DNA of 64,000 bases from Orbilia blumenaviensis (taxonomy: Eukaryota; Ascomycota; Orbiliomycetes; Orbiliales; Orbiliaceae), in NCBI GenBank assembly GCA_036872755.1, contig JAVHNS010000002.1, positions 3,348,001 to 3,412,000 on the forward strand, written 5' to 3'. The position numbers and the translations under genes were made by a program. Numbering within the stretch: the first letter of the stretch is position 1; each line of letters begins with the position of its first letter. Below the pieces are notes generated by a model. The model did not search any database, was not told where the DNA came from, and worked only from the letters and a program-made list of their open reading frames with translations. Shown here piece by piece: positions 34,466-46,626 of the stretch.

Positions 34466-36313
34466 TTATACAAGCATCTTGGACATGTACGGCCCGTCGA
34501 GGTAATATCCAAGACTTGCATAGTACTTGCGCACACCCACACCGCTGATACTGCTCAAAAGTTAGTGTCGTTCAAATTATGAAGTTGGCGATTTCATGCA
34601 CTTACACGCTGATTTTCTCACTTCCATGCTCGTCCCTAGCTATCCTCTCCGCTTCTTCCATCAAAAGTGTTCCGAACCCTTGATGCTGGAACTTCTTTGG
34701 GTTTCTCCCATGAACTGGAACCGCACTTCCGTAAACGTGTAATTCTCGCACCAAACTTGTCGGCTGGCCTGTAAGCTCGGGTCTAAAGGTGCGATCAGAG
34801 CACTTCCTCAACCTCAACAATCCGATGAGAATATCCTGCTTCGGATCTTCATATGACAAGAATGTTTCCCAGCCTCCATTCGCGGTGTAATCCCTTCTAA
34901 TCAATTCAACCTGATCTGGTCGCACTTTGTGCTTGATTTCTTGGATACCAACCTCTCGTGTTCTAACATCACGGCAAGTAGTTCCAAAGTCCTTCATCCT
35001 GGCCAGTGCCAACTCTCTCAGGTTACCATTCTCCACACCGGATGTCACCAACGGCATAGGAATATCCCGCTGCACGCGGTAGATTCTTGTCCATGGTGGC
35101 ACCAAAGCCATAATTCTGGCTACAAGATCAATGAGCGCATTCGGTGTGTAGTTCTTGTACCTCCCTGTTCGCCAGAGTTCATACAATCCTGTCCCTCGAA
35201 TAACCAACGTAGGATAAATCTTTAAGCCATCCGTCCTGAACTCCGGGTTCTCGAAGTATTCCCTGAATTGATCCAAATCTCTTTCCATGCCGCAGTTGGG
35301 TAGATCTGGCATCATGTGAGAGACAACTTTATATCCTGCGTCCTTCGCCAGCTTGAATGTCTCGCATACAGCCTTAACGGTATGCCCTCGGTTTGTATCT
35401 CTTGCTACGTCTTCGTACAAACTCTGGACGCCGATCTCCAGACGTGTGCAGCCGTATCGGAGCATAGACGATAAGTGGGTATCAAGACAGTAATCTGGTC
35501 TGGTTTCAATGGTAATTCCAACGCACTTTGTCTGCGACCGTTCGGCAAACTGGACTGCCTCATCAACGTTTTCGGTAGTGTGTCCGGAGAGGGCATTATG
35601 AAGACTGCTGATAAACCAATCCCTGTAGGATTCTGGGAGGGACATAAATGTACCGCCCATGATGATATATTCAACTTTATCGACACTGTGGCCAAGTTGT
35701 CGAAGCTGTTCGACTCTACCACGGGCTTGTTCGAAGGGATCGTAACGGGCGCGGATAGCTCGCATGCTTGTAGGCTCGTAACCAGTGTAGGATTGGGTAC
35801 TGTATTCGAAGTCGGAGTCTGGGCCTCCAGGGCAGTAGACGCAAATATTACCGGTCTATATCTTATTAGAAACTCATCCAAGCTTCGGAGGGGTAGAAGT
35901 GCGGCATACAAATGCGATGTGGGGACATCTGTGCGGCTTGCACATAACAGCTACAACAGCAATACCAGAGCTTGTTCCTGTAAAATCATTTAGCACTTCC
36001 CACATACAAAAGCAACATTTGAGCTTTACGTACGGACTGGCTTCGCCACTAGCTTCGGCACGATGTATTTCTTGTAATGCTCCGGAACAGCTGCAATAAT
36101 GTCGGTCAATGGCGGTGTTCTTGTAAGCTTGAACTTCTTCGCGATAGTCCCCCGCAGTGAATTCAAATTGACATCTTTTCCTTTGCCGCCCGACTCTTCA
36201 TGGAGCTGGATAAGGTGGTTGGCGACTTCGGCGCATGCTTGTGCGTATCGCTCGGATTCGGATGTGGTGGGGCCTTTCTCTTTGGCCTTAAGGCCTGTAT
36301 GGTGGGCAACCAT
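34466..36313 (-). CDS. ELP3: Elongator catalytic subunit Elp3 (radical SAM tRNA acetyltransferase)
   Basis: Elp3 starts the cm5U-type modification of wobble uridine in tRNA, using a radical SAM domain and a GNAT-like domain. Four exons on the minus strand: 36034..36313, 35910..35977, 34606..35855, 34466..34550, giving 560 residues. The N-terminal tRNA-binding region includes [15 protein letters not shown] and [14 protein letters not shown]. The Fe-S cysteines are Cys111, Cys121 and Cys124 (C-x9-C-x2-C, in [15 protein letters not shown]), split by intron 2. The SAM core has [18 protein letters not shown] and [11 protein letters not shown]. The KAT domain contains [18 protein letters not shown] (acetyl-CoA loop) and [17 protein letters not shown] at the end. 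The N-terminus here is somewhat variable, as usual for the family; the ATG at 36313 gives [14 protein letters not shown]. Confidence 0.95.
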
Positions 36314-38562
36314 GTTGCAATGTCGAAAAGGGAGCTGGCTATGTTGGAGGTAGCTGTATGCTATTTGTTTAGTATGGTTTCGTGCTATGTTGATGGGATC
36401 TGTGGAACTACTTAAGTACCTAGAGATGTTGCGATATCGATTGATGGTGATTGGAGAACAGACTGTGGGACCAAAAAATTGAGAATGACTGGGCGAACCT
36501 GGTCTAGTCGCTCACCCAGAGCCCGGGAGGCAAGTGATACAGGGGAAAAAACGACAACAAAATCAACACAAATCTGGCGAAATCTTCCCTAGGGAGATTC
36601 TAGGCTATTGTGTCGCCGATTCAATAGATCAGCTTGAACCCCAATGCCTATAGATATGGAGGAGGGTTTTACTTACGCTGTGGTACAGATATTATGGCTC
36701 GGGGTGCTGGTCGACTGCCTCAGAGGCTTCTTGTAAACGCCTCAGGCATTGTGTGGCTGCACAAGTACAATTTGTGCAGGAACCAGGGTGTGGGTCGGGA
36801 ATGATTCTCTTCGTTCGCAAGCGCCTAGTGGCGTGAACACCCCTGTCGAAGAAGGGTTTGGTCTCCTGTGGCCCATAAATGGTTTGCACCGTAAGAACCC
36901 ATCCGTTTCTTCCTTCCCCTTGTGCGTTTTCAAGTCGGGTAGTTGGCATAACTAGCCTTTTTTTCTCTTCTATTCGAAAATATTGGTCTGTTAACAAGTC
37001 CTTCTATCTCTTGAAAACTTTGGGTTGGTATATAGCCTATGGAAGCAATATTGAGAGTAGAAGAATACCTGAGATTGTACAGGTATTGTCATTTTTGGGT
37101 TTTATAATTGAAGCACCGTACTTCCGAGTAAAAATCGGGAAAAGCGGTACAGGTTCGGGTATTGTCATTGCCTAACACGATAAAACGTCTCTTAGCCATG
37201 CGTGATGATTTCTCAAAATTTTCAAGGGAATAGGTCCATACGGTCGAAAGGAATCGTTATCTAGAGCTAGGAACGTGAACGGAGTCAGCTGGATCGATGC
37301 ATGCCATGCACGCGTACTGGGAGGAGATAGAAGCAAATCAAGTCACTTGCCAGACGCAAAGATGCAACTTTTTCGATACGCGTCGACGGCGATAAGTTGT
37401 TGTCAGAGTTATTGGGATTTGCTTCGCGAGGACGATGGAAACGATCAAAACGGGGGATACGCCGGAAATTCGTTGGAGCTTTCTGAAGGTTGAATTTGGG
37501 AAGTAAAGCCCAAGAAGGTCTAAGATTTATGATTCTAGGGTATAGAGCAGCTATAATGCGCTCTCTTACAGCCGTAGCTAGGCATAGGGCCGCTGTTGAC
37601 ATGTCGGCAGCTCATCGTTCGCCGAAAGTTTGAACTGTGGCGTCCACTGAAGTATTCGATTCGATCTCCTCGTTCGCGAAAAATCAAATGTTCTCATTCG
37701 CGAACTTGAAACCCCTGTTACGAAGAGTGTATCAGTTTTCATATGACCTTGGGCCCAGGAGGCTGTACATTTGCTGTGAATCGATAAATGTATCTACTTG
37801 CCCCGTAAACGAGATATATGTCTGTTCGTATTATTTCGTAGCTAGAGCCCTGGAGTCCTGGCCATATCAAAGTACATTATGGTCTTCGTGGTAACAGTTG
37901 GTGTCCAGGGTCAGGCTAAGCTTATAAGCCTATTGCGGTCTGGTGGCATAGCCTAGTGTGTACGTGGTAGCTGGCTGGCGAATGCTCCATGTCTTAAGCT
38001 GGGATGCATTGGCAGCTCTAGTGTGCGATATAGGGTATTAGTGAGCAATATTTGAATACTTATGACTGATTACTTAATTAGTTGCTGAGGTTTCAATTTG
38101 AGATCCACCGCACCATAGTTAGCTATTTTGTATTCCACTCAAATTTTCTGCATAAAGTCGGATCTAATCAATCATTTTTGGCGATATTTAACTAATATTG
38201 TACGGCCTTGTAAATAGCAGGGAAATTCTAGAAACCCCTACATTCATAATATTTCGACTGGACCTCTGCAGCTCTGCTGATATACTGACCCGGACAATGT
38301 AAAAAATTACCAAGCCTGCCTTATTTCTTTGTGGAAATATACACAGAGGTATAGAAATATAGCTATGCAAGTGTGATGATTGATAGCTAACCGATCCTCT
38401 ATCTTTCATGCAAATTCCATTAACTACAGTTTGGGCTTATAAGTTTATCGAGTCGAAGAGAGAGGGTTGTCAGGAGCTCTGGCCAGGTCAGGTGCCCATC
38501 ATTAATCGCATAAAACGAAACAACATTCCTGTAGTACTTTTGAGGTTGAATTTCCAATTCAT
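36314..38562. other. Intergenic between ELP3 and tRNA-Met
   Basis: About 2.2 kb without a supported gene. Minus-strand open frames of about 100 codons at 36692-36997 and 37285-37602 have no signal peptide, domain or splice support. AT-rich around 38040-38400. No pol III element other than the tRNA beyond it. Confidence 0.5.
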
Positions 38563-38666
38563 GCCCTCTTGGTGTAGTTGGTTATCACGTCAGTCTCATA
38601 TTACGGTATGAAGGCCTTAAACAGGCAGAAATCTGAAGGTCAGCAGTTCGATCCTGCTAGAAGGCA
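38563..38666 (+). tRNA. tRNA-Met (CAT), elongator type, with a 30-nt intron
   Basis: Acceptor 5' GCCCTCT pairs with 3' AGAAGGC plus discriminator A. The A box reads TGGTGTAGTTGG and the B box GTTCGATCC. The anticodon arm is GTCAGTCTCATA then ATCTGA, with anticodon CAT. It closely follows the eukaryotic elongator tRNA-Met pattern (CAGTCTCATAATCTGAAGGTC) once the intron 38601-38630 is removed; that intron sits at the canonical position after nucleotide 37. The T stem AGCAG/CTGCT is perfect. There is one C-A mismatch at acceptor position 4-69. The initiator tRNA has a different D and T arm, so elongator is preferred. It is the only tRNA I can find in the window. Confidence 0.88.
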
Positions 38667-38670
38667 TTCC

Positions 38671-38685
38671 TTTTGGACTTTTTTT
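38671..38685 (+). terminator. RNA polymerase III terminator
   Basis: A T4 run begins 4 nt after the tRNA and a T7 run lies at 38679-38685, as expected for pol III termination. Confidence 0.75.
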
Positions 38686-39960
38686 GCAGGTTTTCCCTAT
38701 AATCTTTGCTGTGGGAAACTTTTTTTTGGTCGTTTCGGGATTCTCTGGGAAAGCATTTGTCGATGCCCAGATATCTGCCCTAGTTGTAGCCACTTGTGCG
38801 CAAACCTAACTACGGGTTTGGTCCATGATTTGGCTGCAATAGTAACGATGTCAGAAAAATAGACGTCCACTCTTAGCTTTAGCTCTCAAGCTTTCTGCCA
38901 GCTATCGATGTCGACGTTCCGAAGCTGTGTTGTTCCGAGCTTGTTACACACGACAAAATTACCTCTTTGAGCAATCCGCTTGTTAACAACACACATTAGC
39001 TAACCCAAACCGAGATTTCTTATCTATACAGACTGGACTGGTCTCGTTGGGACTGGACCACAGTTGCACGCTTTGGGCAGGATACATCGAGAGTAACAAG
39101 CATGAGTACAAGTCCCGCCGGTGGACGAAATTCCAGACCCTTTTTAGTTGAGAGCTAGAGCTGGCGATATTGTCCAATTGTCTTATAGACCGGCTGTAGC
39201 AGAGCTAATATCATACTCAACAATATACCGGACCAGTACCAGATTCGATACCGACGGTATTATATTAGTATAGTGCATTTCATGTAACTAACAATAAAAA
39301 AAGGTATCTACTTACAACGCTAGTCTAGCTAATTTTCTATGAATGGTTTGATACTGGGTCAGCTGAAACCATGACTCCGAGCCACCGCATTCTATTGTGA
39401 CGTGATAGCATGATGGTTTTGGTATAGTAAAAGCAAGCCAGGGATGGGCGGTGTCGGATGAACCCAGGCCAGGGACTGGACCCCAACTTACCAATATATA
39501 TTTCTAACTAATTAAACTTAAAAAAAGATTATTATTATTATAATATTAGCGCCAAATTTAACACCTGCAATAAAGATACCTATATAGTTTCGCGAACCTC
39601 GGAAAGCACAACAGACGAGGCTGCTGCTAGTTACAAGCTTGATGATATAATATATTGATGTTGAATTTTGCCGGTGTTGCATGTTGTATTTTGTGACGGG
39701 CCGCATCTGGGCTGATGCGGCCGGGATCGAGTGCGGCTGGCTGAAGTTTGCTTGGCGATGATGCACTTAAGACCCTTCGAGTTTCCTGTTTCTCAGGACC
39801 GGCATGCGGACACATAATCATGCCTAGTAAAAACCCTTTCCCGCCGCTTCTCTCTCCTTCAACACTACATAGCACAGCATAGACTCCGACAGGGGCGACA
39901 CTTGACAGCCGCCGACGCCCATTAATTCTATATGCGAAGCGCCCCGCCACGCGACCCATA
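38686..39960. other. Intergenic between tRNA-Met and the P5B ATPase
   Basis: No gene seen. An 8-bp inverted repeat (GTGTTGTT at 38927 and AACAACAC ending 38992) flanks about 50 bp. Near 39510-39550 it is AT-rich. Confidence 0.5.
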
Positions 39961-42900
39961 ATGGCGTCCTCGTCGCCCTCGCCGTCACCCCGGCCGACCC
40001 CCCGGCCACGTGCAGAATCGAATGTCTCCGATGCGAGTTTCTATTCCCACGCCGATGGCGTCGAGATGTCGCACGAAGATGTCTTCAGCGGCCCGATCCC
40101 AGAGAGTCTTCCGTCAAGCGTTTCGGCATTCGTACATCGACGAAGATCCCGTGCTGAATCTGAGGCTAGTTTCACATTTTTTCAACAAGACGAGGTCGAT
40201 AATTGGGACAACGAGGAGGCAATTATAGATGACGATGACCAAGAGTTTCCATTTGAAGCATGGCAGGGGGATATTGATATGGACTTGGAGGCTGGATCTC
40301 GACGGCAGTCACTTGTTCGCTCACCCCGTACTTCGAGAGACGACCAAGAACTTCCATTGCTCGATCGCCAGGATACCAATGCCACCGATACCAGTCGCAT
40401 TTTCTTGAGGGGCCCGCTACGAGCGAACCAAAAGATTTATATTGTGACAGAGGATTTGACGATCATTGTCGGGGGGTTTAGGACGAGCAAGATGGGTTCA
40501 GCGATTCTGACTGCCCTATCAGTTGTTACGCTAGGCCTGTTCTATCTACTGATCCGCTGGATGCCTCGTTGGCGGATCCGGTTAACGGGGAAGCCATGTC
40601 CGCTAAGAGATTGTGAATGGGTCGTAATTGAGGTTGGTCACAAGGTTCTGAAATGGTGCGTTCTTAGCTAACTTCGACTAGAACGAGTGGAACGAGTTCA
40701 GTATACACCCGATTAAGAAACGGTCTTATGGGATGACTCTATCCACAGTTTTCGGCCCACCATCAGAGAAGGCAGTAGCAGCAGCAGAAGCAGCGGAAGA
40801 GGATGACGACCCTCTTGTCAATCACCTTCGATACCTTGATTACCGATACATACGCTTTTGCTACAACCCGATTGAGGACAAATTTATGCTTACTAACAAC
40901 TGGAAAGACCCGGAATGGGACAGTATCTTATCTGCTCGCCAGGGCGTCGACAGTGATACTCAAGAGCAACGTCTGACGGTTTTTGGACCCAATGTCATTG
41001 ATATTGAGGAAAAGAGCACTATGAACCTTTTCTTAGATGAGGTCTTCCACCCATTTTACGTCTTCCAGATCGCCAGTATCATATTGTGGTCCATGGATCA
41101 GTATTACTACTACGCTTCCTGTATTTTCTTGATATCCATTGTCAGCATCACCAGCACCCTTATCGAGACAAAGTCGACCATGAGACGGCTGAGAGAAATC
41201 TCGAAGTTCATTTGCGATGTGAGGGTAATGCGAAATGGTTATTGGGAATATGTTTCCTCCGCGGACTTAGTTCCTGGGGACGTCTACGAAGTCACCGATC
41301 CTAATTTAACACTCTTCCCCTGCGATAGTTTGTTGCTTTCTGGCGATTGCATTGTAAACGAAAGCATGCTCACCGGAGAATCAGTCCCTGTGTCAAAAGT
41401 TCCGTGCACTGATGAGGCACTACAAGACCTCGATCTTGGTGCGTCGTCTGTGAAGCCCGCGCTTTCTAGGCACTTTCTTTTTTGTGGCACAAAAATCATC
41501 AGGGCCCGTAAACCGCAGGATGGGCAGGATGAGGAGGCCGCTGCTTTAGCACTCGTCGTCCGTACTGGATTTAATACTACCAAAGGGGCTTTAGTACGAA
41601 GCATGCTGTTCCCCAAACCTACCGGCTTTAAATTTTACCGCGACAGTTTCTATTACATCAGTGTAATGGCTGTTATTGCATTACTCGGATTCATCGCTAC
41701 CTTGATTAGATTTATTGAACTTGGGGTATGTTTTACTACATTAGAGGGTTGGGTAGTTGCTGACATGGAAATAGCTCGCTGCTCATTTGATTATAGTCAG
41801 AGCACTTGACTTAATCACGATAGTCGTCCCACCGGCCCTTCCGGCTACGCTCACAATCGGCACCAACTTCGCCCTCGCAAGGTTAAAGAAGAAAAAGATA
41901 TTTTGCATCAGTCCTATGAGGGTCAATGTAGCCGGAAAATTAGATGTCATCTGCTTTGACAAAACGGGTACCCTGACTGAAGATGGACTCGACGTTCTTG
42001 GGGTTCGTGCTGTCCAACGGAGCTCGAAGAAATTTTCTGATATATACAATGATTCGTTGAGCCTTCTACCGCCGAATACCTTCGAACGGGATCCGTCTCT
42101 CGATTTCACTACAAATAAGGCAATTTTGCAGACCATGGCTACCTGTCACTCGCTCCGAATGATTGACGGCGAACTAATTGGCGACCCTCTGGACCAGAAA
42201 ATGTTTGAGTTTACTGGCTGGTCATACGAAGAAACCGGGTCTCAGGTCAGGCGCAACAGCGAAGAAGTAGTTACGGCTCAAGCAAACGCAATATCGCCTC
42301 CGGTAGTTCGGCCACCCGCTGGGAAAAAGTATGGTGATAGCGTAAATGAAGCTGAAACCCCTCTGGAACTTGGAGTTTTCAAGTCCTTCGAATTTGTGTC
42401 TCAACTTCGGCGAGCTAGTGTTATCGTTAAGCAATTTGGCGAAAGTAGCTGTGATATTTACGTGAAGGGTGCTCCCGAGTGCATGTCTGAGATCTGTAAA
42501 CCTGAAAGCTGTAAGTTGACATTATGTTATTGGCTCTTCGCGCGTTTACTAACCCAATTTCTTAGTTCCTGAGGACTATGACGAGTTGTTAGCCTACTAC
42601 ACCCACCGTGGATTCCGTGTCATTGCTTGTGCAACAAAAAACATCAAAAAGTTATCTTGGGTTAAGGCCCAGAAAATGAAGCGTGACGAAGCTGAGAAGG
42701 ATCTCGACTTTTGCGGCTTCATTATCTTTGAAAATAAGTTGAAACCAAGCACAGCTGGTGTTATGGAGGAATTGAAGCAAGCTAACCTCCGGCGCGTTAT
42801 GTGTACTGGCGACAATATTCTCACTGCCATCAGCGTTGCGAGGGAATGCAATCTGATCGATAAATCCGCCCATGTGTTCGTCCCCCACTTTGTGGAAGGC

Positions 42901-44339
42901 GATTCACAATCCTCAGTAGCCAAAATCCAGTGGGAGAGCGTGGACAACAAGATATATAAACTCGATGGAGATACGTTACTACCACTCCCTGCTCCGCCCG
43001 AAGGGGATCTGTCCTTGCCATACGATATCAACAACATGAGGAACTACTCTATTGCTGTCAGTGGTGAAGTTTTCAGATGGATGATTGACTTCGCTCCCCT
43101 TGAAGTCATGCAACGCATGCTTGTAATCGGCCAGGTCTTCGCTCGAATGTCCCCGGATGAGAAGCACGAGTTGGTAGAGAAGCTGCAGAGTTTAGACTAT
43201 ACCGTCTGCTTTTGCGGTGACGGAGCCAATGATTGTGGAGCTCTGAAGGCTGCCGATGTTGGTATTTCTCTATCCGAGGCTGAGGCATCAGTCGCTGCAC
43301 CCTTCACAAGCCGTGTTTTCGAGATTTCCTGCGTTCCAACTGTCATCAGGTATGTTGTGCTCTCGGAAGCTCTTTGACGAATATATGTGCTAATATTTCG
43401 AACAGAGAGGGTCGTGCATCGCTTGTCACCAGTTTCAGCTGTTTTAAGTATATGAGTTTATATTCCGCTATACAGTTCATTAGCGTCAGTATCCTGTACA
43501 AGTCCGGATCCAATCTTGGCGACTTTCAGGTATGTTGGACACAAAAGCCCATGCAAATTGGTAGTCGTTCTAACATGTTTGCTTAGTATCTTTTCATTGA
43601 TCTCCTCCTTATTTTGCCAATTGCTATTTTCAGTAAGTCAACCAATTCATTTTCCTTTTTTCGGCAGCGCTGACGTTATGTAGTGAGTTGGAGTGACCCC
43701 TCGGATAAACTTTCAGTAAAGCGCCCGACTGCCAGCCTAGTATCCCGAAAGGTTTTAACACCGCTCTTGGGCCAAATGTTTATCTGCTTGCTGGTTCAGA
43801 TCACGGTCTATAAGCTAGTCCAGCAACAGCCCTGGTATATCCCACCAGTTATTGATCCAGAAAAGTCCAACATTCTCAACTCGCAGAATACAAGTCTGTT
43901 TTTGGCATCTGGTTACCAGTATATACTGGCGAGTATAATATTGAGCGTTGGTCCACCATTTAGAAAGCCCATGGCACAGAATTGTAAGTCTCCCTGATCG
44001 TACCTCTACCACCAACAATGAAATATAAGCCATTCGCTAACTCTAAATGTAGTCCCTTATGTTGTTTCCTTACTTGTCGCTCTCGCGATAGTTACTTACC
44101 TCCTCCTTGACCCCTCAAAGGCCGTCATGGATTTCATCGAGCTGACGGAAATGTCGCTCTCATTCAAGATATTGATTATCTTCATCTCAGCGATTGGATT
44201 TACTGTAAGTTGGTATGGTGAGAAACAGGTCTTTGTAGGATTGGCGAGATGGATTGGAAGGACGAAAGCTACATTGCGGCCAAGTTTACAGAAGAAACGA
44301 AAGGAGTATAAGATTCTTGAGTCGGAGATGAGGGTTTAA
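39961..44339 (+). CDS. YPK9: P5B-type cation-transporting ATPase (Ypk9/ATP13A2-like)
   Basis: P5B ATPases of the vacuole or lysosome export polyamines and protect against heavy metals. Eight exons: 39961..40632, 40682..41725, 41775..42510, 42566..43349, 43406..43529, 43587..43632, 43684..43983, 44053..44339, giving 1330 residues. The first ~150 residues are disordered and acidic/Ser-rich, followed by a hydrophobic N-terminal stretch typical of the class. The actuator loop has [11 protein letters not shown]. The membrane signature PPALP (residues about 591-595) identifies P5B; P5A has PPELP. The phosphorylation site is [10 protein letters not shown] with Asp634. The hinge shows [16 protein letters not shown]. 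Six C-terminal membrane helices are spread over the last four short exons. The acceptor at 41774 was chosen over one at 41797 because only it keeps frame and continues into the [16 protein letters not shown] helix. Confidence 0.94.
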
Positions 44340-44603
44340 TTGTACAAATGTAAACTACAGAGGTGCGATCGAGTTTGAAAGAACTTGGGCATGTACAACG
44401 AGACCAGGCATGTATGATACGTAGAAAATTACGGCGACGCATGTAGCATTAGCGATAATCTGAAAGCGACTTGCGAGTATAAATAATTCCTTGAAATTTG
44501 CAGATACTCCAACTTTTATGTTTCCTATAGCTTTTGAAAGACTTTTCATATTCCTGGGCTCCATACATCACATTAAGATCGCACTGCCGTACTATTTCAT
44601 CGA
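44340..44603. other. Short convergent gap between the P5B ATPase and the SET gene
   Basis: 264 nt of shared 3' flank; nothing further recognised. Confidence 0.6.
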
Positions 44604-46075
44604 TCACCTCTTCTGCCTCTTAGCGCTTCTACTCTGGTTCTCTGCACCGTCGACCCATGATCGAACCACCCCCTCCATCTTCTTCAAAATGCCCTTTTCT
44701 CCAAGCCGAACTTCTACCGCCATACACTTCCTTGCACCAATTGCCTCCCCGGATGCTCCCAAAAGTGCAATATCCTCTCCATCCGACGTCGCGAATGCCT
44801 CTCTCCTTTTCTGGATAACCTCGAGGACAACATCTCTTGTCCTGGCGTCCTTCTTCGCTTTTGGGAATTTTTCTTCAGCGACATAAGACTGGAAGGTATC
44901 GTCATCAGCCACGAATGCTTGAATTAGGATCAGTATTTCCGAGGGTATTCCGCCATCGGCTTCGATGTCGTATGAATCCTCGAGTAGCTCTTCATCAACT
45001 AGCCTCTCAATTCTAGAATCTCGTGCACCATCAGAGAGGTTCTTGCCGGCTACGGATATTATCAGTGTGGAATCTATTTCGATCACATCGTGTTGGGCAG
45101 ATGATTGGGGGTATCTGCCGACCCGGCGGAGTAGATCGGACCGTGGAACTGGACCGGGATCAATGTAAAGAGTTGTGCCTGGAGGAATATTTCCAACAGA
45201 AACTAGAGACACTGAACTCTCTGATGGCGAGAACTCGCACTATAATAAAACAAGAAACAGCCTTTCAGTATAACCCCCGAAGAAATTCGTTGAGCGGATG
45301 AGGTTACTCACATTGGCCAGATCACAATCGATTTGAACTAGATTCCCAAAGGGTACCAAAACTTTATCCGTATCCAACGAATCATATTCATCATCGTCAT
45401 CGTCATCCATTGCGTCTTCGTCCCTGGTATGCCCTGGCTTCTCAAAATCCGAAGAGAATGCCATGATCCACGAGCCAGCTTTATGAAATGCTTCCAACGA
45501 AACATCAACCCCCTCGAAAACATCTCCATGGGCGTCAATGAATGTCTTAATCTCCTCCGCATACATCGTCTCAGCCTCTTCCTTGCCGATTTTGTTTACC
45601 ACGGCTGATCCTTCGAGCTCTTTTAGTTCATCCTGGGTCCAATACATCAAAGTATCGAACTGTGTAGGCAGACTATCAAAGTACGCTCGCCATTTTGAAT
45701 CTGGCTGCGAGGCTTCGTACATGACCGTGAGAATCAGGGAAGTCCATTGTGACTTCTCTGCCAGCGACGGAATGCGCTGGAGGAGGGAACTGTTTGAGGC
45801 AGTTATTATTGCAGAAGCAGGGATACTTAGAAGGGTCGTCGAAGTAGGTATGCTATCGGTAGAAGCTACGCCTTATTTAGCTATTGTCATGCATAAACCC
45901 CCTGCCTTAAGATACCCACTAATAAATAGCAACTTGAAGATGAGGGTCGGCTGCAATTATTACGCTGTAACTTACTAATGATATTTTCTCCAGATGGAGA
46001 TTGAGATGTCTGGATTGATGGGTGTACCTGCACATCATTGTGCAACAGCCACTGGATAATTGTCGCCTCGGACAT
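44604..46075 (-). CDS. RKM4: SETD6/RKM4-like SET-domain protein with altered active-site motifs
   Basis: Three exons on the minus strand: 45976..46075, 45312..45865, 44604..45239, giving 429 residues. The family is the SET-domain lysine methyltransferases SETD6/RKM4, which modify ribosomal or other proteins. The N-terminal SET part reads GENIITSTDSIPTSTTLLSIP, aligned to the usual GRGVVAT-DIP...LF-IP. The insert and middle include SKWRAYFDSLP, FDTLMYWTQDELKELEGSA and FHKAGSWIMAFS. The C-terminal SET part is LVPFGNLVQIDCDLAN and DPGPVPRSDLLRRVG. In RKM4-like proteins these are normally PLADMLNAD and NxYGExPNSxLLRRYG. So Asp-to-Asn208, Asn-to-Gln211 and the catalytic Tyr-to-Pro246 changes are visible. 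The N-terminal GRG is GEN. A Rubis-substrate-type C-terminal region follows. Fold membership is secure; enzymatic activity is doubtful. Confidence 0.82.
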
Positions 46076-46516
46076 TGCTTAAGAAGAGTTTTGTTATTTG
46101 ATCTCGCAAAATTGCACGTGAATGAAATGGGATAGATAATCGACAAATCCGAAGGAAGATTCTAAAGATGAATAGTAGCAAAGTAACTGGCGCAGATGTA
46201 CATGTGCTCTAACAACCTGCTAAGCCGAGAGCAGGATTTTGTTGCACGACGCCACGACGCCACTGCTCTGCAAATACTTGAAGAAGTTCCGAAAGGAACT
46301 TCCGGTTAACCCCCGAATTTAAGGGATCTGTCAATAGTGGGCTTTTTCGCCTCGAAATATCAGTCTTGTAGTCTGCTAGCTACCAAAGTCGTAGAAGTAG
46401 ATGCGTATATCGGTTGCCTTTTGTTGGTCTCAAAGTATCAATGCATCTGCACCGCCACAGTCTAGCAAGGGCCGCTTATAATTCCAGTGTTTCACAATCG
46501 TGATATTAACTACTTA

Positions 46517-46552
<36 letters not shown>

Positions 46553-46626
46553 TAACAATGAAAACTTCAATCTTGGACAAATGCTAACTGCTAAATTAAC
46601 CGTAATCCAATTTTTGATGGTACAGT
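46076..46626. other. Intergenic between RKM4-like and PBN1, both minus strand
   Basis: This gap is the promoter of the SET gene and the 3' flank of PBN1. It contains a (TA)15 run and no gene. Confidence 0.55.
46521..46550 (+). repeat. (AT)15 microsatellite
   Basis: Fifteen perfect AT units just 3' of PBN1 on the minus-strand gene. Confidence 0.9.

Noticed and set aside
36692..36997. 101-codon minus-strand frame with a CTNCTC-like Cys cluster upstream of ELP3
   Set aside because: Short, isolated Cys cluster, no conserved residues I know, no introns or promoter; kept as noise.
37285..37602. 105-codon minus-strand frame with a mitochondrial-looking start
   Set aside because: Start is mildly amphipathic, but the rest has no family features and no splice sites to extend it.
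39310..39480. Possible tRNA on the minus strand upstream of the P5B ATPase
   Set aside because: A GGTTCATC-like B box is present, but the arms do not pair and no A box is in register.
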